Source: CAYNQN01 sp964530525 | GTDB taxonomy: Bacteria > Actinomycetota > Acidimicrobiia > Acidimicrobiales > Acidimicrobilacustridaceae | Assembly: GCA_964530525.1 (NCBI GenBank) | Contig: CAZHBH010000013.1 | Span: forward strand, 1 to 40,597 | Length of the DNA: 40,597 bases | Direction: 5' to 3' | Shown here: one piece after another, positions 1 to 6,981 of the stretch | How positions within the stretch are numbered: the first letter of the stretch is position 1 | How the letters are laid out: every line of letters begins with the position of its first letter | Notes under the pieces: generated by a model | What the model was told of the DNA's origin: nothing | The model's input: the letters and a program-made list of their open reading frames with translations, nothing else | The model's database searches: none | Position numbers and translations under genes: made by a program

Positions 1-995
1 GCCTCGGCCAGGCGGGTCCTGCGCTGGGCGGGCAAGAGGGGCAGCGAGTCCTCCCCCTCTTGGAGCCTCCCCGGAGCGGGGAGGAGCGGCACCTGGTCGG
101 GCTCGAGGAAGTAGCGGTAGTCCTCCGCCTCCTCCTTCGACCGGCCGGGGCGGGTGCGGCCAGCCTCCTCGTCCCAGTGCCGGGTCTCCTGGCGGACCGC
201 CTCACCCGCCTCCAAGAGGTCCACCTGCCTCCGGGCCTCGTAGTCGATTGCCCGGCCGAGCGAACGCAGCGAGTTGAGGTTCTTCACCTCGCAACGGGTG
301 CCGAGCGCCGAGGTGCCCGCCCTGCGCACCGACACGTTGGCGTCGACTCGCAGCGAGCCCTCCTCCATCTTGGCGTCGCTGACCTCGGTGGCCAGCAAGA
401 TGCCCCTCAGCTCATCTACGTAGGCGCGAGCCTGGTCTGCCGACCTGATGTCGGGACGGCCCACGATCTCCACCAGGGGCACTCCGGCTCGGTTGTAGTC
501 CACCAGGGAGTATCCCGCGTCGTGGATCCTCCCGCCCCCTCCCACGTGGGTGCTCTTGCCCGTGTCCTCCTCGATGTGGGCTCTCTCGATCCCCACCGTC
601 GAGCCATCGGGCAGCTCGATCGACCCGTCGACGTTGGTCGGCTCGTCGAACTGGGTGACCTGGTAGTCCTTGGGCATGTCCGGGTAGAAGTAGTTCTTGC
701 GGGCGAAGGTGGAGGGCCGCACCTCGCAGCCCAGCGCCCGACCGAGGCGCATCGCCAGCGTCACCGCGTGCCTGTTGAGCACCGGTAGCGAACCAGGAAG
801 CCCCAGGCACACCGGGCACACGTTCGTGTTGGGCTCGGCCCCGAAACGGTTGGGGCAGCCGCAGAAGAGCTTCGTGGCGGTGGCGAGCTCGCAGTGGACC
901 TCCAGCCCGACGACCACCTCCCACCCCCCGGGCAGGGAGCCGGCAGACGCCGGCGCCACGGCCTCGGTTGCTCCCTGCTGTGCGGCCTCGCCCAT
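1..995 (-). CDS. gatB: Asp/Glu-tRNA(Asn/Gln) amidotransferase subunit B (partial)
   Basis: GatB is the tRNA-binding kinase subunit of GatCAB. It phosphorylates the side chain of Glu or Asp mischarged on tRNA-Gln or tRNA-Asn before amidation in the cytoplasm. The frame reads MGEAAQQGATEAVAPASAG at the N-terminus, then shows the family hallmarks GLEVHCELAT, the Cys cluster CGCPNRF...CPVCLG (zinc site), YFYPDMPKDYQVTQ, the HIEEDTGK block, DYNRAGVPLVEIV and DYRYFLEPD. About 331 residues are present; the C-terminal helical/tail part of the usual ~480-500 residues lies beyond base 1. The ATG overlaps the gatA stop by one base (TGATG), which indicates translational coupling as the last gene of gatC-gatA-gatB. 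The family's usual DYRYFPEPD has Leu instead of Pro here. Identification is very secure. Confidence 0.97.
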   Translation of the reverse strand, partial: MGEAAQQGATEAVAPASAGSLPGGWEVVVGLEVHCELATATKLFCGCPNRFGAEPNTNVCPVCLGLPGSLPVLNRHAVTLAMRLGRALGCEVRPSTFARKNYFYPDMPKDYQVTQFDEPTNVDGSIELPDGSTVGIERAHIEEDTGKSTHVGGGGRIHDAGYSLVDYNRAGVPLVEIVGRPDIRSADQARAYVDELRGILLATEVSDAKMEEGSLRVDANVSVRRAGTSALGTRCEVKNLNSLRSLGRAIDYEARRQVDLLEAGEAVRQETRHWDEEAGRTRPGRSKEEAEDYRYFLEPDQVPLLPAPGRLQEGEDSLPLLPAQRRTRLAE

Positions 996-2425
996 CAGAG
1001 CACCTCCCCACCGGCTGCGGCCTCGAGGACCGCTGCGACGCGGAACATGGTCGCCTCTCCGAGGGAGGGCGCCATCACCTGCACGCCCACGGGCAAGCCG
1101 TCGATGCCCTCGCCGAAGGGCACGGACATGGCCGGGTGGCCGACGAGGTTGGAGGGGATGGTGCAGACGTCGGAGAGGTACATCGTGAGGGGATCGTCCA
1201 CCTTCTCGCCGAGCTTGAACGCCGTCGTGGGAGAGGTGGGCGACAGCAGGACGTCGCATCGCTCGTAGGCCGCCTCGAAGTCGCGGCACATCAGCGTGCG
1301 CACCCGCAGCGCCTTGCCGTAGTAGGCGTCGTAGTAGCCGGCCGAGAGCGCGTAGGTGCCCAGCATGATCCGCCGCTTCACCTCGGCGCCGAAGCCTGCC
1401 GTGCGCGACGCGGCCATCATCTCGCCGGTCGTGGGCGCGTCGACCCTCAAGCCGTACCTGACCCCGTCGTAACGGGAGAGGTTGCTCGACGCTTCGGCCG
1501 GTGCGATGACGTAGTAGGCCGACAGGCCGAGGTCCACGGACGGGACGGAGACCTCTTCCACGTCGGCCCCGGCTGCGGACAGCGCCTCGGCGGCGGCTCG
1601 GACCCTCGCCACGACGTCGTTCGAGACGCCATCGCCCGTGAGCTCCCGAACCACCCCCACCCTCATGCCCTGCACTCCGGCCGAGAGGCTCGCCGAGATC
1701 GTGGGAGGAGCGGTGGGGATCGAGGTCGTGTCGGCCGGGTCGTGGCCTCCCACGACCTCCAGGGCCAACGCAGCGTCGGCGACCGTGGCCGCGAACGGCC
1801 CCACCTGGTCGAGCGACGAGGCGAACGCCACCAGGCCGTACCGGGAGACCACCCCGTACGTGGGCTTCACACCGACGACGCCGCAGAGCGCAGCGGGCTG
1901 GCGGATGGAGCCGCCGGTGTCGGAGCCGAGCGAGAGCGGCGCGAACCCCGCCGCCACGGCTGCAGCGCTGCCTCCGCTGGATCCGCCCGGCACCCTCTGC
2001 AGGTCCCTGGGGTTGCGGGTGGGCCCGAACGCCGAGGTCTCCGTGGAGCTGCCCATGGCGAACTCGTCGAGGTTCGTCTTGCCCACGGCCACAGCTCCGG
2101 CCTCCGCGAGCCTCCGCACGACGGTGGCGTCGTACGGAGGGCGCCAGCCCTCGAGGATCCGCGACGAGCAGGTGGTGGGGATCCCTCGGGTGCAGAGGTT
2201 GTCCTTGAGCGCCACCGGCACTCCCGCGAGTGGTCCGGGGTCCTCGCCCATCGCCAACCGGCGATCCACGGCGTCTGCTGCCCGACGGGCCTCTTCGGCG
2301 GTCACCAGGTTGAACGCGTGCACCTGGGGGTCCCGCGCCTCTATCGCAGCCAGGTGCTCCTCCAGCACCTCCCTGGCGGTACGGCGTCCTTCCCGGACGT
2401 CCGCTGCGATCTCCATCGCCGTCAC
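995..2425 (-). CDS. gatA: Asp/Glu-tRNA(Asn/Gln) amidotransferase subunit A
   Basis: GatA is the amidase subunit that releases ammonia from Gln or Asn and channels it to GatB. The 476-residue length is normal for the family. The amidase-signature catalytic triad is visible: Lys74 in VALKDN, cis-Ser149 in PGGSSGGSAAAV and nucleophile Ser173 in GSDTGGSIRQPA. The spacing between the three residues equals that known for Staphylococcus GatA. The start ATG overlaps the gatC stop by four bases (ATGA) and the stop overlaps the gatB start, so the three subunits form one coupled operon. With this complex the organism probably makes Gln-tRNA and/or Asn-tRNA by the indirect route; which tRNA is used cannot be told from this window. 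Confidence 0.98.
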   Translation of the reverse strand: MTAMEIAADVREGRRTAREVLEEHLAAIEARDPQVHAFNLVTAEEARRAADAVDRRLAMGEDPGPLAGVPVALKDNLCTRGIPTTCSSRILEGWRPPYDATVVRRLAEAGAVAVGKTNLDEFAMGSSTETSAFGPTRNPRDLQRVPGGSSGGSAAAVAAGFAPLSLGSDTGGSIRQPAALCGVVGVKPTYGVVSRYGLVAFASSLDQVGPFAATVADAALALEVVGGHDPADTTSIPTAPPTISASLSAGVQGMRVGVVRELTGDGVSNDVVARVRAAAEALSAAGADVEEVSVPSVDLGLSAYYVIAPAEASSNLSRYDGVRYGLRVDAPTTGEMMAASRTAGFGAEVKRRIMLGTYALSAGYYDAYYGKALRVRTLMCRDFEAAYERCDVLLSPTSPTTAFKLGEKVDDPLTMYLSDVCTIPSNLVGHPAMSVPFGEGIDGLPVGVQVMAPSLGEATMFRVAAVLEAAAGGEVL

Positions 2426-2724
2426 GGCTCCTCCCCCAGCACCGGAGGGACCCTGTAGCGCCCGTCCTCCACCGAGGGCGCTTGCGACAGCACCTCTTCG
2501 CGGTCGGCCGTCGGGGTCTCGACGTCTTCGCGCAGGACGTTGGAGAGCGGGTGCGGGTGCGAGGTCGGCGGCAGCTCGGCGACGTCGAGGGCCTCGAGGT
2601 CGGCGGCGTGGTCGAGCACGGCCCCCAGCTGATCGGTGAACAGCTCGAGCTCGTCGTCGGTCAAGGTCAACCGGGCGAGCTGGGCGACGTGCGCGACCTG
2701 TTGACGAGAGATGCGCTCGGACAC
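2422..2724 (-). CDS. gatC: Asp/Glu-tRNA(Asn/Gln) amidotransferase subunit C
   Basis: GatC is the small subunit that wraps around and stabilises the GatA-GatB interface. The 100-residue product starts VSERISRQQVAHVAQLARL and continues LTDDELELFTDQLGAVLDH and LREDVE, a clear GatC pattern. I chose the GTG at 2724 because it gives the normal family length and the conserved helix begins right after it. It is also preceded at the correct distance by a TACGAT -10 box, so the mRNA is probably leaderless. The frame stays open upstream, but that part has no family similarity and overlaps the promoter. First gene of gatCAB. Confidence 0.94.
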   Translation of the reverse strand: MSERISRQQVAHVAQLARLTLTDDELELFTDQLGAVLDHAADLEALDVAELPPTSHPHPLSNVLREDVETPTADREEVLSQAPSVEDGRYRVPPVLGEEP

Positions 2725-2730
2725 CGGCTC

Positions 2731-2736
2731 ATCGTA
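2731..2736 (-). promoter_or_regulatory. -10 box of gatC (leaderless)
   Basis: TACGAT on the minus strand lies six bases before the GTG of gatC. This places the inferred transcription start at the start codon itself. No Shine-Dalgarno sequence precedes the GTG. The TANNNT consensus is that of actinobacterial housekeeping promoters. Confidence 0.6.
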
Positions 2737-2865
2737 TGCGAAGGGGTAGCGGCCCCTCTCCCCTCTCCCGGAGCGTCCGCACCTCCTCGACGCGGGCTCG
2801 ACCCCGGGGCGCCGATGGGCCGCGTGCGCGTGGGACCTGGTCGCGCTCGCGCACAGCTCGCGAGG

Positions 2866-2871
2866 TAGCGT
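2866..2871 (+). promoter_or_regulatory. -10 box of the SCP2-domain gene
   Basis: TAGCGT lies about 45 bases before the ATG at 2916, implying a leader of roughly 38 bases. Unlike many promoters here, the leader contains a ribosome-binding site (GAAGGAG) just before the start. Confidence 0.45.
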
Positions 2872-2915
2872 TCGATCTCTGCGCAGGAGCGATCGCCACA
2901 TCGTGAAGGAGTGCC

Positions 2916-3329
2916 ATGGCGGACCGACACGTGTTCCTCTCGCCCGAATGGATGGACGCAGCGAGGCAGATCCGCGACGAGATGCCTCCGCCGACCACCA
3001 GGCCCGACCAGGCGGTTCGCATGAACCAGGTCATCACCGACCCTCCCTTCGGTGACGGGACCTCGGTCAAGGTCCACCTCGACACCTCCACGGGTGAGGT
3101 CGTGATCGACGAGGGCCACCTGGACGACGCAGACCTGACCGTCACGGTCGACTGGGAGACGGCCAAGTCGATATTCGTGGAGCTGGATGCCAACGCCGCG
3201 ATGCAGGCCTTCATGGCCGGCAAGGTGAAGGTCGTCGGCGACATCACCAAGCTCATCGCCCTCCAGCAGACCGCACCGGATCCCAACGCCGCCTCCTTCG
3301 CGGCAGCGATCCGGGACATGACCGAGTGA
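2916..3329 (+). CDS. SCP2 sterol-binding domain protein
   Basis: This small cytoplasmic protein (137 residues) has the SCP2 lipid-binding fold. Supporting elements are an alternating beta stretch (TSVKVHLDTSTGEVVIDEG, LTVTVDWETAKSIFVE) followed by the hallmark FMAGKVKVVGDITKL near residue 105-120, which lines the lipid tunnel in this family. The likely role is binding or presenting acyl-CoA or another hydrophobic ligand; the ligand cannot be predicted. The start is supported by GAAGGAG seven bases upstream. An LLM-type oxidoreductase gene follows 34 bases downstream on the same strand and may be co-transcribed. Confidence 0.88.
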   Translation: MADRHVFLSPEWMDAARQIRDEMPPPTTRPDQAVRMNQVITDPPFGDGTSVKVHLDTSTGEVVIDEGHLDDADLTVTVDWETAKSIFVELDANAAMQAFMAGKVKVVGDITKLIALQQTAPDPNAASFAAAIRDMTE

Positions 3330-3363
3330 GGTCATCGGTGGGAGGGCACGGGACGGGGTCCCG

Positions 3364-4278
3364 TTGAGGTTCTCCTACGGCCTGCCCACCCACATGGTGG
3401 GGTCGGGAGCCGAGCTGGTGAGCGGCGAGGCCATCGCCGAGCTCGCGAAGGCCGCTGAGCAGGTCGGCTTCGACGCCGCATACGTCACCGAGCACCCGTT
3501 CCCCGCCGACGACTGGTTGGCGAAGGGGGGCCACCACGCCCTCGATCCCATGGTCGCCCTCGCGGTCGCCGGCGCGGCCACCACGACGCTGCGCCTTCAC
3601 ACCAACTTGTTCATCCCCGCCTACCGCAACCCCTTCCTGGCGGCCAAGGCCATAGCCACGCTCGACGTGATCTCCGGCGGTCGGGTGATCCTCGGGATCG
3701 GCAGCGGCTACCTGCAGGGCGAGTTCGAAGCACTGGGAGCCGACTTCTCGAACCGCAACGATGTGACGGACCGAGCCTTGGAGGCGATGAAGGCCGCTTG
3801 GCGAGGCGAGAGCCTGTCCATGGTCGGGCCCGGCTTCTCGGCGCCCGGGAACACGATGCTCCCCCGTCCCTTGCAGCGCCCGCACCCGCCCATCTGGGTG
3901 GGCGGCAACAGCCGGCGGGCCATCAGGCGAGCTGTCGAGCTGGGCGACGGCTGGTGCCCCTTCCCGAACCCCGCCAAGACGGCTTCGCGCACCCGCACGG
4001 CGGTCATCACAGGTGCCGCCGACCTCGAGGTCCAGCTCCGGTACGCAGCGCAGCACGCTGAAGAGGTGGGGCGCACCGAGCCCCTGGAGGTGGTCTTCAT
4101 ACCGGAGGGCCTGGCGATGGGGGCCAAGGAGATGGATGCCGGGCGCGTGGTGGCCAGCTGCGAGGAGCTCGCAGCCATCGGGGTCGGATGGGTGACCGTG
4201 GCGCTTCCCGGCACCTCTCGCGCAGCTCAGCTGGAATCGATCGCCGAGTTCGGCAGGGACGTCATCCCGAAGCTCTGA
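3364..4278 (+). CDS. LLM-class (F420-dependent) oxidoreductase
   Basis: Luciferase-like TIM-barrel oxidoreductase of 304 residues. Family signs are the N-terminal strand RFSYGLPTH, VGFDAAYVTEHPFP, LRLHTNLFIPAYRNPFLAAKA, the conserved DVISGGRVILGIGSGY loop and the RPHPPIWVGGNSRRAIRRA segment that contacts the cofactor phosphate. The sequence resembles the actinobacterial F420-using subgroup (TIGR03619-like) more than FMN luciferases; substrate unknown. A TTG start is chosen because the first residues after it align with the usual N-terminus of the family; the next in-frame ATG would delete the first beta strand. The Shine-Dalgarno is weak. It follows the SCP2-domain gene by 34 bases, so the pair may act on lipid-like or xenobiotic substrates, which is inference only. 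Confidence 0.87.
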   Translation: MRFSYGLPTHMVGSGAELVSGEAIAELAKAAEQVGFDAAYVTEHPFPADDWLAKGGHHALDPMVALAVAGAATTTLRLHTNLFIPAYRNPFLAAKAIATLDVISGGRVILGIGSGYLQGEFEALGADFSNRNDVTDRALEAMKAAWRGESLSMVGPGFSAPGNTMLPRPLQRPHPPIWVGGNSRRAIRRAVELGDGWCPFPNPAKTASRTRTAVITGAADLEVQLRYAAQHAEEVGRTEPLEVVFIPEGLAMGAKEMDAGRVVASCEELAAIGVGWVTVALPGTSRAAQLESIAEFGRDVIPKL

Positions 4279-4299
4279 GGGTCCCCCGGCGGATCGGCG

Positions 4300-4743
4300 T
4301 CAGGAGGCCGAGAAGCACCAGGTCCTCGCACTCGACTCACGCGGCCCGGTGTCGAGCCGCCAGTAGGTCGCGAGCACGCAGCTCTGCCCGGGTGGGAGGT
4401 GCTCGATCACCTTCCCGGGGCCCGGCTGGAACATCACGATGTTCAGGCCCGTGGTCCTGTCGAGCTGGTCGGCGGGTATGGGGGTGCCGTTCAAGGTCAG
4501 CGAAGCGTCGTATCCCGGGGCGAGGTCTATGCCCACCGCCTCTTGCTGGAGCACCCGCGAGTTGTGCGCCGGCATGAGCCGCTCCACGGCTCCCGGGTCG
4601 ACGGTCGTGCGCTCCCCGCTCACGGAGAGCAGGGCAACCACGGCCACCGCCACCACCACCGCCAGCACGAACCCCACGGCCCAGATCCAGCGCGGGTAGT
4701 GCACCCGGGTGCGGGCGCTGGAGTTGCCGGAGACGTCGCTCAT
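4300..4743 (-). CDS. Single-pass membrane protein, unknown function
   Basis: This 147-residue protein has a short cytoplasmic head (MSDVSGNSSARTRVHYPR), one strong transmembrane segment at about residues 19-43 (WIWAVGFVLAVVVAVAVVALL) and an extracytoplasmic domain of about 100 residues. The outer domain contains two Cys near the C-terminus (GQSCVLATYW, ARTWCFSAS) that could form a disulfide. A second ATG three codons upstream (4752) is possible. I do not recognise a domain family. The gene diverges from pknB across a 144-base gap, so shared regulation or a role in envelope sensing is conceivable but unproven. Confidence 0.72.
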   Translation of the reverse strand: MSDVSGNSSARTRVHYPRWIWAVGFVLAVVVAVAVVALLSVSGERTTVDPGAVERLMPAHNSRVLQQEAVGIDLAPGYDASLTLNGTPIPADQLDRTTGLNIVMFQPGPGKVIEHLPPGQSCVLATYWRLDTGPRESSARTWCFSAS

Positions 4744-4858
4744 GGCTGCCATTGTGGCCCGGGGAGACCTCACGACACCCCATCGCCAGAGCGCGAGCAC
4801 CCTTCTCCCGGCCCTCGTGCGAGCGCGACGGGTACGCGAACCCCAACGCCGCAACCAG

Positions 4859-4864
4859 TAGCTT
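4859..4864 (+). promoter_or_regulatory. Possible -10 box of pknB
   Basis: TAGCTT lies eight bases before an in-frame GTG at 4873 and 23 bases before the ATG at 4888. If real, the transcript starts at about 4871-4873. The GTG form would then be leaderless, or the ATG form would have a short leader without a Shine-Dalgarno sequence. Confidence 0.4.
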
Positions 4865-4887
4865 TTGGGATCGTGGCCATCTCTCGC

Positions 4888-6972
4888 ATGACCGACAAGG
4901 TCGGTCAGGTGTTGGGGGGGCGCTACCGGTTGGTCGCGCCCATCGGCACGGGCGCGTCGGCCTCCGTGTACCTGGCCGACGACGTGACCCTCCGAAGGCG
5001 GGTGGCGGTGAAGGTCCTGCACGACGCGCTGGCCGACGATCCGACGTTCCTGGAGAGGTTCCGCTCCGAGGCGCGAGCCGCTGCCGCCCTCAACCACCCG
5101 AACATCATGGCCGTGTACGACTGGGGTCACGGAGACGTCCCCTACCTGGTGACGGAGTACCTGGGGGGCGGGAGCCTGCGGAGCATGCTCGACCTCGGCC
5201 GTCAGCTCACCCCGGCGCAAGGGCTGCTGGTGGGCCTCGAGGCGGCAAGAGGGCTGGCCTACGCCCACCGGCAAGGTCTGGTGCACCGCGACATCAAACC
5301 GGCGAACCTCCTCTTCGACGAGGACGAGCGACTCCGGATCGCCGACTTCGGCCTGGCGAGGGCGCTTGCGGAAGCTGCCTGGACCGAGCCCATGGGCGCA
5401 GTCATGGGCACAGCGCGCTACGCCTCCCCCGAACAGGCTCGCGGGGAGCAGCTGGACGGCCGGAGCGACGTCTACTCCCTGGCCGTGGTGCTGGTGGAAG
5501 CGGTGAGCGGTGAGGCCCCGTTCTCGGCCGACACCGCCCTCGGGATGCTCATGGCCCGCATCGACAAGCCGATCCCGGTGCCAGATGCCCTCGGCCCCCT
5601 AGCCGGTCCGGTGGAGCGTGCAGGCGATCCCGTACCCTCGGAGCGGCCCGATGCCGCCACCTTCGAGCAGATGCTCATGGCGGTGGCGCCCCAGCTCGAC
5701 CGGCCCGCCCCGCTCCCCCTGGCGGGCGCCATGAACCAGGCCGGAGCCGAGCCCGTCGACCGCGACCCCACCACCCAGTACGTCGCAGAGCGCCAGGCCC
5801 TCGCAGGCCTCGAACCCGAGATCATGTCGGCACCTCCGGGGACGACGACCGACGGCATCGCCATCGTCACCGAAGGTCAGGGCCAGCCCGAGACGCGCAC
5901 GCTCGTGGACCTCCCCCCTGTGCCCGAGCCCCCGGAGCCGGAGTGGGCCGACGAGCCCCCGCGCAAGCGGCGCAGGGCTGCTCGCAAGCAGGCGAAGGCC
6001 GGAGCCAAGGCGCTGGCTGCTGCGCCTCACGCTGCTATCGGCGGTGGCGGCACAGAGGTGCCTGGCGACCACGACGGGGGCGGGCGTCGCCGGCGACCAT
6101 GGCTGTGGGCGCTGCTCGGAGTTGCGCTGGTGGCAGTCCTGGCCGCCGGGTCCTGGGGCGTCTGGTACACGCAGATCCGTGAGGCCACCCACCCGGTCCC
6201 ACAGCTCGTCGGCACCAACGTGGCCGACCTCGCGGACGCGCTGGCCGTGGGCAGCTGGAGCTCAGAGCAGGCCGAGGTGGAGCAGGTGGGCACCCAGCGC
6301 GGCCAGATCCTCGAGCAGGACCCCGCTCCGGGCACCCAGCTGCGGGAGGGAGCCACGATCTCGCTCGTGGTCTCCCTGGGCCCGCCACCCGTACCGGTCC
6401 CCACCGACCTGGCGGGCAAACCGCTCGACCAGGCGTCCGCAGAGCTGGAGGCGGCACAGCTCTCGGTGGGCGAGGTCACGGACGCCTTCGACGAGCAGGT
6501 GCCGGCGGGATCGGTGGTCTCGCTGGCGGAGGGGACCCCCGAGATGCTCTACCCCGGGACGGGCGTGGACCTGGTGGTGTCGGCAGGACCTGCGCCGAGG
6601 ACCGTCCCGACCGATCTGGTGGGAGCCAGCCGTGACGACGCCGTGAGCGCGCTCGAGGGACTGCAGCTCGTGGCGGAGGTCCAGGGCGAATCGAGCGAGA
6701 ACGTCCCGGCGGGAACCGTGCTCAGGGTGCCGCAGGCGGGCCAGCAGGTGCCCCGGGGATCAAACGTGGTGGTCGTGGTCTCCACGGGTCCGCCCGTCGT
6801 GCAGGTGCCCGACGTGTCCGGTCTGTCCATCTCGGAGGCGGCGAACCGCCTCAGCGGCTCGGGGCTGACGGTTGCCGGGGTCCAGGGCAACCCGGTGAAC
6901 CCGGTCAAGCGCACCTCGCCCGCTGCAGGTCAGACGGTGCGCCGAGGCTCGCAGGTGACCCTCATCACCTGA
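4888..6972 (+). CDS. pknB: PknB-type Ser/Thr kinase with four PASTA domains
   Basis: Transmembrane Ser/Thr kinase of 694 residues that senses peptidoglycan fragments or lipid II outside the cell and phosphorylates growth and division proteins inside. Kinase domain is at about 12-270: glycine loop GTGASASVYLA, Lys42 in VAVKVL, Glu61, catalytic HRDIKPAN (His133-Asp135), DFG at 153 and SPEQ. A long Pro/Glu/Lys-rich juxtamembrane region follows, then a transmembrane helix at about 404-425 and four extracellular PASTA repeats from about 434 to the end. The ATG at 4888 begins MTDKVGQVLGGRYRL, typical of PknB; an in-frame GTG at 4873 (VAISRM) is an alternative. The gene stands apart from the usual rodA-pbpA-pstP cell-division cluster. 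It converges on ligA, with only nine bases between the stops. Confidence 0.95.
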   Translation: MTDKVGQVLGGRYRLVAPIGTGASASVYLADDVTLRRRVAVKVLHDALADDPTFLERFRSEARAAAALNHPNIMAVYDWGHGDVPYLVTEYLGGGSLRSMLDLGRQLTPAQGLLVGLEAARGLAYAHRQGLVHRDIKPANLLFDEDERLRIADFGLARALAEAAWTEPMGAVMGTARYASPEQARGEQLDGRSDVYSLAVVLVEAVSGEAPFSADTALGMLMARIDKPIPVPDALGPLAGPVERAGDPVPSERPDAATFEQMLMAVAPQLDRPAPLPLAGAMNQAGAEPVDRDPTTQYVAERQALAGLEPEIMSAPPGTTTDGIAIVTEGQGQPETRTLVDLPPVPEPPEPEWADEPPRKRRRAARKQAKAGAKALAAAPHAAIGGGGTEVPGDHDGGGRRRRPWLWALLGVALVAVLAAGSWGVWYTQIREATHPVPQLVGTNVADLADALAVGSWSSEQAEVEQVGTQRGQILEQDPAPGTQLREGATISLVVSLGPPPVPVPTDLAGKPLDQASAELEAAQLSVGEVTDAFDEQVPAGSVVSLAEGTPEMLYPGTGVDLVVSAGPAPRTVPTDLVGASRDDAVSALEGLQLVAEVQGESSENVPAGTVLRVPQAGQQVPRGSNVVVVVSTGPPVVQVPDVSGLSISEAANRLSGSGLTVAGVQGNPVNPVKRTSPAAGQTVRRGSQVTLIT

Positions 6973-6981
6973 GCCCCCGGG

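Noticed and set aside
968..2639. Long open frames antisense to gatA and gatC
   Set aside because: They are shadows produced by very high third-position GC. They show no recognisable domains, are rich in Arg/Gly/His/Ala, and lie opposite an unambiguous amidase.
4399..4887. Upstream in-frame extension of pknB (about 160 codons)
   Set aside because: It overlaps the divergent membrane-protein gene and the promoter gap and has no kinase-family similarity. The normal PknB N-terminus begins at about 4873-4888.
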